Shown here: positions 34,640 through 45,247 of the stretch, in pieces | Layout: the number at the start of each line of letters is the position of its first letter | Position numbering within the stretch: position 1 is the first letter of the stretch | Assembly (NCBI GenBank): GCA_036898135.1 | Contig: CM072526.1 | Span: 52,829,278-52,893,277 of the forward strand | Length of the DNA stretch: 64,000 nt | Origin: Oncomelania hupensis | Lineage: Eukaryota > Mollusca > Gastropoda > Littorinimorpha > Pomatiopsidae | Reading direction: 5' to 3' | Notes under the pieces: model-generated | The model's input: the letters and a program-made list of their open reading frames with translations, nothing else | What the model was told of the DNA's origin: nothing | Database searches by the model: none | Translations under genes and position numbers: made by a program

Positions 34640-35036
34640 ACATGTGGCGAAGTGGATTATCATGGTTTCCTATGCCAAAGGTTGTGGGTTTGAATCTAAC
34701 AAGGGGCAAACGTATGTCACTTAGCTACGAGAATATTGAGGTTACAGAGGGTTTTCTCTTGGTACTCCGGTTTCATCCCTCCCTCCCTTCAATAATGGTA
34801 AATACTGGCAATATAAAAATATTTTTTTTAAAAATCGCTTTCCTTTCCCTCTTCTACTATGGATATTCCTGCCTTTACACCACATGTTTGAGTGACAGAT
34901 GTGTTTGTTGTGTGTGTGACAGTGAGTGATACATCTAAGCATGTATGTTGGTACAGATCGCTGCACTTTGAGCCTGGTCAGTGATTTTGGAAAAGTGCGT
35001 ATATATAGCATCCAGTATTATATTATTATTTTATTA
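34640..35036 (+). mobile_element. tRNA-headed SINE, family S, copy 2 (decayed)
   Basis: Aligns with 20442-20889: the head has degraded box A TGGCGAAGTGG and box B GGTTTGAATCT, then GAGGGTTTTCTCTTGGTACT, then a tail GTGCGTATATATAGCATCCA and a short (ATT) end. Promoter-box mutations suggest an old, inactive copy. Confidence 0.85.
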
Positions 35037-35127
35037 TAAAACAAGATATAAGCAGTTTAAAACTGTGCGTATGTAAGGTTTATGACGCCAACATGGAGAT
35101 CTATTAACACACAGGTATGAAAACTAT

Positions 35128-35254
35128 ACACAATTGAAAGGAAGAATGAAATTTATAACAACATTCACATAAAATTATGAAGAAGAAAATACACAATTGA
35201 AAGGAAGAATGAAATTTATAACAACATTCACATAAAATTATGAAGAAGAAAAAA
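35128..35254. repeat. ~63-bp tandem duplication
   Basis: The unit containing ACACAATTGAAAGGAAGAAT and ATTCACATAAAATTATGAAG occurs twice in direct succession with almost no differences, so the duplication is recent. Confidence 0.9.
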
Positions 35255-36179
35255 CAACTCAATACACCACAGCTCACACAATTTTCTCTTCAAATTATTA
35301 TTATTTGTGAGGAAGCGTGGGTGATCCTGAGTGTGTGGGTGAGCGAATGGAGTTGTGTTCTATAAATAAGATCAGTCAGCTGCTTATTAGTTTTGTTATG
35401 ATTAGCATTCTATTTATGACATTTATTTACTTCGCCAATGGTAATGTCAAACCATGCATCAAAACTCACATGATATATTACACACATTCACACCTTTAAA
35501 AAAAAAAAAAAATTACATCAAGAGAGCTCCACACCGTAAATGAACAAAAAGGAAACAACGATCAAAACAAAACATACACAGTCAACTAAACCCACAGCAA
35601 ACAAAAGATACAAGACATATTATATATATGGCAAACCAATCAGCTGTATCAATACAGTATACAAGCATGTATGCACACACAAAATAAAATTTGCACACAC
35701 ACACATACCCATCACAAACAATGTGGTAATGGGGTTTGGCAAATCATCAAAAGATTAAATTATACAAGAAAATACAAACTCTACCATCAATGTAAGAACG
35801 AGTTCACAGTGGTTCAAATTTGCATATACAGTAATACACTAATACAGTGCAAAAAAATACAAATGTGTGCAAGTCAAGAACTCCCTCCCCTCCTTCCACC
35901 CCCCCCCCCTCTTCCCCCAAAAGCAACATACAAATACAATATAATCATTAATAAATCATTATTATTAAAAAAAATAAAAACAATTATACAAAACACAAAT
36001 ATCTTTATATGGACGTATATATCTTTATTTATCTTTAGAGGAGATTTCATTTAAGCTTTTAATAATAAAATTGAATGGTCACATTTACTTCTAATACCTC
36101 ATCACAGCAAAACTAGGAACCCAAAAGGTAAGATTCTTAAACAGCATTCTAATACATGTACTAACAACTAACTTCTGAA
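35255..36179. other. AT-rich intergenic DNA
   Basis: No gene recognised. Short frames here have no motif. A C-run lies near 35899. Confidence 0.5.
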
Positions 36180-36440
36180 TTTTTTTTTCTAATAGTAATG
36201 TTCAGTCCTTTCACTTTGGAACAGTTTACCAACAACTATAAAAACTGCACAGAATATTAATTGCTTTAAAAACCAGTTCGACGCAATGCCCAAATTCAAA
36301 GATTTTTTCTATTGCTTTTGATGAGAAGTACAAATAGGAAATTGTAAGTATATATATAGACCCAAGCAAAGTGTACATGAGACTGGACGTTTATAAACTA
36401 AGGCTTCACTGCCTGTTTCGTCCTCATCCTACTACAACTA
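36180..36440 (+). pseudogene. LINE ORF2 C-terminal remnant, related to 32041
   Basis: The plus strand from about 36200 encodes a decayed FHFGTVYQQL..NCFKNQFDAMPKF-like end, followed by AAGGCTTCACTGCCTGTTTC and CCTACTACAACTA, matching the 32-kb copy's ending. Heavily mutated. Confidence 0.5.
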
Positions 36441-37572
36441 TATAACTTCTTGCGATAAATACACCTAGACAGAAAATAATGTTTAAAAAAAAAATCAGAA
36501 TGGAGGTGAGAGAAAAGATGGGACTGCTGGACAGAGAGGGAAAAACAGGGGGAGGAGTTAGGGGATATGGAGGGGGCAGGGTGTGGGGAGGGGAGAGCAA
36601 AGAGGGGGAAGGAAGAGAAGGTGAAATCTGAGTACACACAGCAACAATAACAAAACAACACAAACACTTGAAAACACTGAAGTTGACTTTTCCTGCTGTA
36701 AAGTGTTACATGTAAATTGTAATCCCATCTTTGAACAAACTGTCGTTGCGAGCTGCATGGTTCACTTCCACGTATTGCTCCTAAATTTCTTCCTCAAACT
36801 CAACTAGCTTCTTCTGGTTCATAATGAAAATCTTCCCACATGTAGTTTACTAATCTAGAAATATATTTTTTTAAATTACGTACATTCTCTCCTTTATTCC
36901 CAATCTCTCCTTGTTCCCGCTCCGCTCCATTCCCCTCTCACGCCACAATATTATGGAATAACAGATTTTGCATCTTCTCACAATTAGCCAATGTTTGTCA
37001 TTTTGGAAGATTATTTAAATACATAAATAACATCAATAATTTCACAAAAAAAAATTACTTTAAAATAATTTTAAAATTTTAATAAATAAGTAAATTTATT
37101 ATGTATTGCAATTTTTGTGTTTTATTTTTTAATAAATAATATACTTTTTTTTAAAAAAATCTAGGTTTAAAAAAGAAGAGAAATTAGGTTTAAAATACTA
37201 AGCAGGGGTGTGGCTGACTTTCACATCTGAGAATAAAATGCAACCAGTGGCATGGTATTGATTGGTGAAGATGTCAACCACTGGGGTATAGAGTTACTGT
37301 CAAGGTTCTGTCAAAATCATGTTGTCACATTGCAGTCTCATTTCATTACTCAACACCATACAATAACACTCAATTGTCACTGTCACTAAATCTACCCACC
37401 TAACAATAACAGTCCATATTTTCAATTTGTCTCCTCCGTTCATTTAAACGACAGTGCTATGCGAGTGCTAAAACCATCCTCATCCTTGGTGTACTCAGAA
37501 GAAAAATAAATCACAACAAGCAATGGTCAGTCAGTAAACTCTATGGTAAATAAATTAATCAATGAAAAGATC
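36441..37572. other. Anonymous DNA
   Basis: A purine-rich patch at 36500-36620 and an AT-rich stretch at 37020-37190. No gene recognised. Confidence 0.5.
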
Positions 37573-37575
37573 ACT

Positions 37576-38009
37576 AACCCTTCAGTAATTCTTTTTGCCG
37601 ATTCTAAAGCAAAGTAGGGCTGGTCGCCTTAAAAGCAACCGCAGAAAACACCCCCTCCCAGCTAAACCGATCATGTGGTACTCTACGGCCGCCACCTCCC
37701 CTAATCTACCCCGTCCGTGAAAATCAACCAAAACCACCCCTTCGCACGCAGCGACCAAGGCGAAGGAAAACAAAAACGACAGCCAAACATTTTGAAAGAG
37801 AACATTTATTTCCGCTTACCTTCTGCTTTTGTTGCGGTTTCTGCTCCCTCCTCCTCCCTGCGAAAGTAAATAAACGAGATAAGGGAGTGGTTGAAAATGG
37901 CTTCCCTCCCTGTCTCTTCTTCTAGCAGTTGGAGGGTGTCGGCGGAGACCTCGTGAGGAGGAGGGTTTCCCTGCGCAGTGCGCTTTACGTCATCGATTGA
38001 TGTGAACAT
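37576..38009 (-). CDS. Possible 5' end of an unidentified two-exon gene
   Basis: On the minus strand an ATG at 38009 opens a frame of ~64 residues (MFTSIDDVKRTAQGNPPP at the start). It runs into GCAGAAG|GTAAGC, a good splice-donor match near 37819. About 200 bp on, an acceptor-like TTTTAAG precedes a frame that continues in phase (DQPYFALESAKRITEG) to a donor-like GTTAGT near 37574. Upstream TGACGTAA and TATTTATAT elements are compatible with a promoter. No family recognised; coding status is uncertain and no further exons were identified. Confidence 0.3.
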
Positions 38010-38224
38010 CAGGGGAGATCAGCGTTGACGCTTGCTGCTACAAGTGCGACAGTATTTATATCCCACTAGTTGATTCTTGTAGCGGCGTATTCACGTGTTT
38101 GTTAAAATAAAATAAAATATATAAAACAAAAATAAATAAATCAATAAATAAATCCAGACCTTTTACTTCCAGTTTTGCTTTTTTTATTTCAATTTAATTA
38201 CAGGTGATTTTAAAGGTAATATAC

Positions 38225-38947
38225 GAAGGCCTCAACGGAAGAACGATCAGAGTCACACATTTCCTGTTTTGAGAAAATCGATTTTTAAGATTTAAAACAC
38301 CATTATGTAGTACAATGAATTAAAATCACCCCAAAAATCATTTTATTTAAGAAAACATTTATTTCTCAATATAGCAATTCTAAATTTTATGTGAAAATAC
38401 TGATTTATATATTTGATATTGCTACTCTAAGAGGGGAACCGCTGTTCGGACTTTGATCGTTTTGCTGTTGCATAGCTCCAATACAAGCCAAAATATTCCA
38501 CATTTTAGGTCCTAGAGACTCATTGTCATAACAGGTTTTCTTAATTGATTTCTACTTACACCTAACACAACAGAATCGAAAGACACTAAAAATATTGCTT
38601 TACAATCAAATTTATTACATGAGTGTCATCTTTATTGCAGGTACCACCCAAACCAAAGAATACAAGTAGGGGAGGAGGGCGCGGGAGGAAAATAATAAAA
38701 ACACACATGTCATGTGATAGCAAATAACTCAGCTGACAGCTAGCTTGATCGTTTTGTCGGTGTAAACATAGGACTCTGATCGTTCTGTCAAAGTGTGGTT
38801 ATTTTAAAGTCCCATAACTCAGGACTCAGATCGTTTTTCCATTAGTCACTTCAGGTAGACAAAGTATGAACCCATGGCTACAAGGAAAGGGCAATAACTC
38901 AAAAAAATCAAATTTGTGACTTTGATCGTTCTGTCGTTGAGGCCTTC
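38225..38947. mobile_element. TIR element with repeated GATCGTTYTGTC motif
   Basis: Left terminus 38225-38257 (starting GAAGGCCTCAACGGAAGAAC) and right terminus 38915-38947 (ending TTCTGTCGTTGAGGCCTTC) are inverted repeats of 33 bp, 30 matching by eye. Between them the core ACTYTGATCGTTYTGYC occurs in direct orientation near 38450, 38740, 38770, 38826 and 38920, often after a CATARCTC-like phrase. Non-coding, ~720 bp, so presumably a non-autonomous DNA transposon. No convincing TSD was found. Confidence 0.7.
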
Positions 38948-40740
38948 TGTTAAAAATATTAAAAAAATAAAAAAAATAAAATGAAATAAAATAAAATAAA
39001 ATAAAATAAAGTACAATGAAATAAACCACAAAATTCAATTTGATATTTTCATCAGATTTTTTTTAAAATCAGTGTATCTTGATATAAAATACATCTGCTC
39101 AAATAATTACATTATATTCAAACACTTATCAACACAAGATAACTGCAAGTATACAAATGAGTCTCCTCTCTGAAAATCCTTACGGGAAGAGAGGGGACTA
39201 TAAACTGATGAACATAACATAACAAGTATACAAAAAAAAAAAAAAAAACACAACTAAATCACAGCATCAAAACCAAAACTGATTTATTTTAAATGACCAT
39301 TTGACTCTTAATAAATATTAATAAATTATGGTATTGTAAAATACACCTGAAGATATAGATTTCCCTATGTAGGCATTCCGTGAAAGCAAACTTTAATAAA
39401 TTGTGTTATGTCAGTTCTAAACTAATGCTAAACTATAGCAGCTATCGTCCAATACCCTAAAGTAAAACAAATGTATGAATAATATATTTGATTACGAAAC
39501 TAAAATTAAAATAATTGGATGAAGCATATATACTTCAATGCAGCTGTCCAAAATGACAAAGCCTTTCTTCATAAAAATAAACAAGATGGCAAGGTCTTCA
39601 AATGTATTTGTAAACGCTCACACACTTGTCCCCAAAATAACAATTCTCAAAAGTGTCAACTTTGCTGGCAGAGTTGTGAGTGAGCTTTAGGCCAAGGAAG
39701 CAAAAGGGAACCATGCAATGATAGGCCACTATCTCAACAACAGACAAACAAAAACATTATCAAAAGCGGATGAGCCCATTTTTAAAATACAGCTCCAAAC
39801 GTGTCTACAAAATGGTAAAGCAGAATGATCTTGAGCGTTGACAAAATACAAATATGAATGATCTAACGTGCTTAGCAGTACATAACGTATCCGCAAAGTA
39901 AAATTGATGAATTTTGCTTCAGTTATTCTTGAGATAAACCTAAAAGTGTGCTTTTAACAAAAAAAAAAATAAATTTGGAACAAATGACTGACCAGTTGGA
40001 TGACAACCAGATTGCCACTGAATGATGGCCCATGATTTGAAGTATCTGTATACCCAAACTCAACCAAATCGATGAAACTGTTTTTGAGATTTTGAGCAAA
40101 ACGTCTTTAACAACAAAATGACTCAGACTTTTGCAGTAGAGAGCTTCTTCAACATATTGAAGATGGCTGCCTACAACAAAGAAGGAATATGAGTTGGGCA
40201 GATGAGGTAGGCCACTTACATAGGTAATATTTCTAGCAAGTTGGTGGTTTTTGAGATACGGCATCCAATGGAGAAACACACTGACTGATGTTTGTCTCGT
40301 TCCGATTCTTCCATCTATTACAACATTTCCACATATAAGTCTGTCATTACCAAAAGGACAGAAAATTCCTGCTTGGGGCAAAATACCAATTTTCAGTTCC
40401 CTTTCATGAAATCATATCGACAAACACGAAATATTTACTGTTTGGTTAACTTACTGAAGGCTGAAAAGACAATACATGCAAATGAGAATGTAAATAAACA
40501 CATTAATTAATAAATGAGTACACCAAATAAAATAAGATAAAATAAATGTAATAAATTTAAATAAATAAATACAATTTTTACAGTTCTCAGGAATGTACAC
40601 GGTGGAAATATTTCTTGGCTATGACACCACTGTTTTGGCACGTTACTGTCTGCAACATATAACAAACCAGTAAATAAATAAATAAATAATTTAATTAATT
40701 CATTCATTTTAAATAAATCAATCAATAAATAAATACTATC
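38948..40740. other. AT-rich intergenic DNA
   Basis: Includes (AAAAT)n-like runs at 38955-39010, poly-A at 39232-39248, and AATAAATA-rich tracts at 40500-40735. The 152-residue minus frame at 39923-40381 carries no motif that I recognise and is flanked by AT-rich DNA. I do not call it a gene. Confidence 0.5.
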
Positions 40741-41045
40741 ATATCTTATCCTATTCTATCCTGTAACTCGAAAGTTGTTGGGGAACCACAGACGGAGCTT
40801 CTGTTTCTTCACCACTGTGAGCATGTTATCGTGTTGTCCAATGGCTTGTGTCATGGTCTGTCGGACTTTGTCGTTGGTGATGTGCTGGGTATAGGAAATG
40901 CCCAGAAGCCATGTTTTGAAAGCGTATAGTAAGATGGAGATGACAAGTGAGCGCAGCAGCGTTACCTTGGAATGTAGACTGATTTTCCTGTCTTTCCAAA
41001 TGGGCTTCAACCTTGCCCAGGAAGCAGTTCTTTGTGCGATCCTGA
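40741..41045 (-). pseudogene. LINE 3' fragment, family L, copy 5 (internally deleted)
   Basis: The minus strand carries the family 3' end with tail at 40741 (TTATCCTATTCTATCCTG), then SYTQHITNDKVRQTMTQAIG and KPIWKDRKISLHSKVTLLRS. Relative to other copies it lacks the segment encoding the RPKKRWEDN block and a short internal piece. It abuts the 5' end of the plus-strand copy 6 at about 41046. Confidence 0.8.
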
Positions 41046-42302
41046 AAATAATACTCAACAGGTTGAAATCCCAAGCTGAACAAATCATAGCTGAAGAACA
41101 AGCAAGATTCAGGGCAGAGAGCGCGAAGTACCACTGAACAGATTTTCAACCTCGGAATAATCTGCGAGAAATACCTACAGCACCAACAACATCTATATCA
41201 TGTGTTCATAAACTTCAAAAAGGCGTTTGACCGAGTTTGGCATGCAGCTCTGTGAGAGTGTACATCAACCCTAAAATTATTGAAGTCATCAAAAGCCTGT
41301 ATGACAAGGCTACCAGTGCAGTCCTCCATAATAGCGCCATCGGAAACTGATTTAGAACAACAATCGGTGTGCATCAAGGATGCCTACTCTCTCCAACCCT
41401 CTTCAACATCTTCGTAGAGCGCATCATGTCAGATGCCCTTGCAGATCACGAAGGCACAGTCAGCTTAGGGGGTAGAGCAATCTCCAATCTTCGTTTTGCG
41501 GATGACATTGATGGAGTGGCTGGAGAGGAACAAGAACTTAAGCAGCTGCTACAGAAGCGTGACACCACCCCCAGAGCCTATGGAATGGAAATAAGTGCAG
41601 AGAAGACCAAAATGATGACCAACAACACCAATGGCATCAACACGAACATCAAAGTCCAAGGCCAATCCCTCAACACAGTGCATAGCTTCAAATATTTAGG
41701 AGCCATTGTATCAGACAATGGGTCCCGACAGGAAGTCTGCTGCAGGATTGCACAAACAACTGCTGCCCAGGCAAGGTTGAAGCCCATTTGGAAAGACAAG
41801 ACTATCAGTCTACATTCCATGGTACTGCTGCGCTCCCTTGTCATCCCCATCTTCCTATTATATGCTTGTGAAGCATGGACCCTCACAGCAGATCTACAAC
41901 GAAGAATACAAAGCATGGAGATGAGGTGCTACAGAAGACTTCTGGGCATTTCCTATACCCAGCATATCACCAACGACGAAGTCCGACAGACCATCACACA
42001 AGCCATTGGACAACATGATGACCTGCTCACAGTGGTGAAGCAGCGGAAACTCCGATGGTATGGCCACATCCCCAGATCATCAGGCCTTGCAAAGACCATT
42101 CTGCAAGGCACAGTGCAAGGAGGTAGAAGAAGAGGGAGACCGAAAAAGAGGTGGGAGGACAACATTCGAGAATGGACTAGCTTGACATTGAGCAAAGCCA
42201 TCAGGGTTGCTGAAGACAGAGAAAGATGGAGTATGCTGGTTAAACGATCATCTGTGGTGCCCCAACCTCAGAGTTACGGGATAGGATAAGGGGATAAGGA
42301 TA
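41046..42302 (+). pseudogene. LINE reverse transcriptase fragment, family L, copy 6 (longest)
   Basis: Longest copy. Early RT sequence RLKSQAEQIIAEEQARFRA (about 41060) is followed, after frameshifts, by FINFKKAFDRVWHA (RT domain A region, about 41208). Then comes an open frame 41369-42289 with HQGCLLSPTLFNIFVERIMS, the catalytic FADD box in NLRFADDIDGVAGE (about 41485-41525), KYLGAIVSDNGS, and the C-terminal RWYGHIPRSSGLAK / RPKKRWEDNIREWTSL. The 3' tail is GGGATAGGATAAGGGGATAA. The endonuclease and 5' part are absent, and RT is split by frameshifts and a stop near 41350. Clade not assigned. Confidence 0.9.
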
Positions 42303-42676
42303 CCCGAACCCACAGGGCAAAATAAAGAAATAATTAAACAAATTAAATAGCACACTGGGGGTGGAGGGCAGAAAATACAGTGAAATATCCAGTCCCTCCG
42401 AATATAGGTAGTCAACGCGGCGCCTGTCCACTCTATCTGAAATTTAAGTACTCTGTACATCATAGCACATAGTACATTACATACATAGCGAAAAACTCCT
42501 TTTGCTCGCGTAAGAACAATATTAATATAATGAAGTAGACCGACAGACTCAAGAGGAGTAAACACAGAGATCTGCCCTGATGGTGGGAATGATCGGTTGT
42601 TTCCCTTAGTCTGAATTCCATGATTGTAGTCTTCGATTTTGAGCAATGGACCGATCATTTTGGTAAGGCCTAAAAA
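42303..42676. other. Anonymous spacer
   Basis: No gene recognised. Confidence 0.5.
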
Positions 42677-42680
42677 TAGG

Positions 42681-42683
<3 letters not shown>

Positions 42684-42740
<57 letters not shown>

Positions 42741-42746
42741 TAATAC
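42684..42746. repeat. (AAT)n microsatellite
   Basis: About 18 ATA units. Confidence 0.95.
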
Positions 42747-42871
42747 AATTCAAGATGCTATCCCGCGCTCTTTCTTCAATCGAACTCAGAAAAAAAAGAA
42801 GAAAAAAAGTACTCTCCTTCTCCTATTCCCCTTCCCCCCCCCCCCCACCTCTCCTTCCTCCCGAAAAAGAG

Positions 42872-43194
42872 CGAGCGTTGTGGCCAAGTGGGCTAAGGCG
42901 GGACTAACTTGCCTTGTCCACAAGCCAGAAACCAATGGCGCCTGACAGGTGTGGGTTCGATCCAGCATCTGTGCGTTATGTTTCTCTGAATATTATTTAC
43001 TTTTGACTCGGGCAACGTCTCGGGGGTTTTCTCCGGTTACTCCGGTTTGCTCCCCCAACAAAATTTCAAAAATCACAAAATAATGTTAGGTAGGTTGGGT
43101 TTGGGCGCGCCACAGGCTGCGACTACGCCTTCCCCAGGGGAGGCGGCCCAGAGTTTCCCGATAGAAAGGGATAATAAACTGCAACAACAACAAG
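42872..43194 (+). mobile_element. tRNA-headed SINE with long-variable-arm head
   Basis: Box A TGGCCAAGTGGGC (42881-42893) and box B GGGTTCGATCC (42953-42963) are ~73 bp apart, as in type II (Leu/Ser-like) tRNAs, unlike the ~45 bp in family S. Downstream is GGGGTTTTCTCCGGTTACTC, the same central block as family S, then a different body and a (CAA)n tail (43183-43193). Two different tRNA heads have thus been joined to one SINE centre. Confidence 0.8.
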
Positions 43195-43239
43195 TGCGGC
43201 GAGAGACCTATATTACAGGAAGTGGAAGAGAATCAATGT

Positions 43240-43340
43240 TTTTTTTATTTGTTTTTCTAAATTTAGATTTAAATTGACTGCCAATACCATTATTGAAGGG
43301 ATGGAGGAAACCGGAGTGCCCGGAGAAACCCCTCTTTGTC
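43240..43340 (-). repeat. Family S SINE fragment, central block only
   Basis: TACCATTATTGAAGGGATGG and ACCGGAGTGCCCGGAGAAA match the minus-strand centre of the copy at 45095-45145. Truncated on both sides. Confidence 0.7.
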
Positions 43341-43515
43341 ATGAAAAGTGCCCCTTAAGTTCCTATAGGAAACTTGAAGCAGCACCCTATCAACTGGTGC
43401 TACCAGACTACCTATCAGAGACCATAGAATTGTGCTATACCCTGTGATGCCTTGTTAGGACCACGACAAAGATCAACCCCTACCCCCACCCATCCCCCCA
43501 TCCACACAAACACAC
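43341..43515. other. Short anonymous spacer, putative intronic DNA
   Basis: Nothing recognised. Confidence 0.4.
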
Positions 43516-43941
43516 ACAGGAAAAAATGAAGTCTGTATTCATGGCAAATTGGGGTGTTTTGACAAAAATGTAGTCATTGGAATGCATTTTCTCTTTTATG
43601 GAAAGAGCGCAAAATTCATCTAAAAATGTCAGAATTAGATTAAAAAATGGCTGTTTTTGTCAAAAAGTGAACCTATTTAATGTTTAACCTTAACCCTTAC
43701 ACTAACCCTTTTCCTTCAAATTTGTCCAGAAAACAGCCTGTCACGGATTGAGCACTCCTATGTACTTAAAACAGTTCCATGCACCACAAGAGCACTCCCA
43801 TGTACTAATAAAGCACTCCCTTGTACTTAAAAAAATGTGGGGCGCTGGAAAAGGGGGCGCGAGCTAAATGACCCATTTTGTGAATGAAAAGGCAAGTTTA
43901 CCATCCCCATATGTCCATCAATACACGCCCACACACACGCA

Positions 43942-43973
<32 letters not shown>

Positions 43974-43985
43974 GCCACACAAACA
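43516..43985. repeat. Dispersed repeat family E, copy 1, ending in (CA)n
   Basis: Shares with 44536-44975 a series of degenerate tandem phrases GCACTCCCATGTACTWAAA, a CCCATTTT..ATGAAAAGGCAAG block, a CCTTAACCCTTACACTAACC stretch, and a terminal (CA)n array (43926-43980). Non-coding, and it would lie in the FABP-like gene's last intron if a fourth exon exists downstream. Confidence 0.65.
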
Positions 43986-44063
43986 CAAACACATACAAAC
44001 ATTCCTATCTACTCCCTGTTGTGCCTTGTTATTGGAGGTGACAATGGAAGTGAAAATACTTAC

Positions 44064-44183
44064 TGCGACCATGAAGTCCTCTCTCTGCAGATCCCGCACA
44101 ATGTTGTAGGCCAGTCCATCCTTTTCCAAACGCGTTTGATGGATCGTTAGAATGCGGCCCGTCTCATCCAATGTCGCTATTGC
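44064..44183 (-). CDS. FABP-like gene, exon 3
   Basis: Acceptor TTTTTGTCCCCAG precedes GCA at 44183 and donor GTAAGT follows at 44063. The 120-nt exon is exactly 40 codons in phase 0: IATLDETGRILTIHQTRLEK is followed by DGLAYNIVRDLQREDFMVA. In FABPs exon 3 encodes the strands after the K-x-K motif, usually beginning with S/A-x-x-T(L/F)D and containing (W/R)xxK(D/G)G. The vertebrate exon is 102 nt, so this one is six codons longer. The (ATC/CGT)n array lies only a few bases upstream of the acceptor tract. The short terminal exon (normally ~17 residues with an RxY motif) was not located. Confidence 0.85.
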
Positions 44184-44194
44184 CTGGGGACAAA

Positions 44195-44195
44195 A

Positions 44196-44279
<84 letters not shown>

Positions 44280-44357
44280 GTCGTCGTCGTCATCATCGTC
44301 GCCATCGTCGTCGTCATCATCATCATCATCAACAACCACAATAACAACAAAAATAGC

Positions 44358-44411
<54 letters not shown>
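44195..44411. repeat. (ATC)n-(GTC)n-(AAT)n compound array in intron 2
   Basis: ATC units with GTC/GCC variants at 44199-44332, then AACAACCAC and an (AAT)n tract at 44359-44411. The (AAT)n part is the tail of the antisense SINE that follows. Poly-Asp, poly-Ser and poly-Met frames are artefacts. Confidence 0.95.
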
Positions 44412-44414
<3 letters not shown>

Positions 44415-44936
44415 GGATGCTATATACGCGCCTTTCCCCAAATCAATCAGGCTCAAAGCGCCGCGATCTGTACCAACTTGAACATACATGCTCACCTGTC
44501 TCATCCACCCTCACACACACACACACACACACAAAACACCAAAACTGGGTTTTACTAAGAATGTAAGAATGTAAGAATCGGAAAGTGATTTTAGACAGAA
44601 AAGGGTTAGGGTAAGGGTTAGTTGTAGCGCTGCAACTAGCCCTTACCCTAACCCTTTTCTAGAAAGTTGACCTATTTCGTCTCCCATAGGCGACGAAATA
44701 GGTCGAAATTTGTTCAAAAATTCTTCGGAAATTCACTGTATTTTCTCCGTCCCGGATAGAGCACTCCTGTGTACTAAAAACACTCTCATGCACTACAACT
44801 GCACTCCCATGCACTAAAAGAGCACTCCCGCGCACTTAGAAAAAAGTGGGTGGCTGGAAAACTCTGGGTGACTGATACACTCACCCATTTTCTGCATAAA
44901 AAGCAAGGTCAGTCACCCATTTCAAGGCTTATGTGT

Positions 44937-44978
<42 letters not shown>

Positions 44979-45247
44979 CAAATACACATCCATCACTCAA
45001 ACATGTGGTGTAAAGGCATGGAGATCGCTATTGGAAGACGGAAAGAAGATCGAATTTTTATTTTTGGAATTTGTATATTGACTGCGTCCAGTACCATTAT
45101 TGAAGGGAGGGAGGAAACCGGAGTGCCCGGAGAAAACCCTCGGTGACCTCAATAGTCTCGTACCTAAGTCACATACGTTCGCCCCTTGTGGGAATCGAAC
45201 CCGCGACCTTCGGCATAGGAAACCTGAGACTTATTCACTGCGCCAAT
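44404..45247 (-). mobile_element. tRNA-headed SINE, family S, copy 3, interrupted
   Basis: The 3' end 44404-44535 (CGCGCCTTTCCCCAAATC, GCGCCGCGATCTGTACCAAC) and the head and centre 44975-45247 (GGAGTGCCCGGAGAAAACCC; box B as GGGAATCGAACCC near 45190) are parts of one minus-strand SINE. Family E sequence (44536-44975) separates them at the SINE's CA/GT-rich segment. Lies in intron 2 of the FABP-like gene, same strand as the gene. Confidence 0.85.
44536..44975. repeat. Dispersed repeat family E, copy 2, with two strong hairpins
   Basis: Related to 43516-43985. Contains a 64-bp near-perfect palindrome (44597-44660) and a second inverted repeat with 13-bp arms GACCTATTTCGTC / GACGAAATAGGTC (44669-44681 and 44692-44704). 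The CA arrays at 44510-44533 and 44938-44978 on both sides suggest insertion or recombination within a CA tract. Confidence 0.7.

Noticed and set aside
39923..40381. 152-residue minus-strand protein
   Set aside because: No domain, AT-rich context, no splice or promoter support, and no similarity to families I can recognise.
40741..42302. Twin-primed single LINE insertion
   Set aside because: The two arms overlap in LINE content and both have a 3' tail, whereas twin priming would give one tail and complementary content.
42421..42460. Terminal exon of the FABP-like gene (a CTEY-like ending on the minus strand)
   Set aside because: The frame has a stop codon immediately before the candidate motif and no acceptor between; the resemblance is chance.
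43827..44504. 225-residue poly-Asp/poly-Ile protein
   Set aside because: Microsatellite translation reading through FABP-like exon 3 and its introns; only the 120-nt exon is supported.
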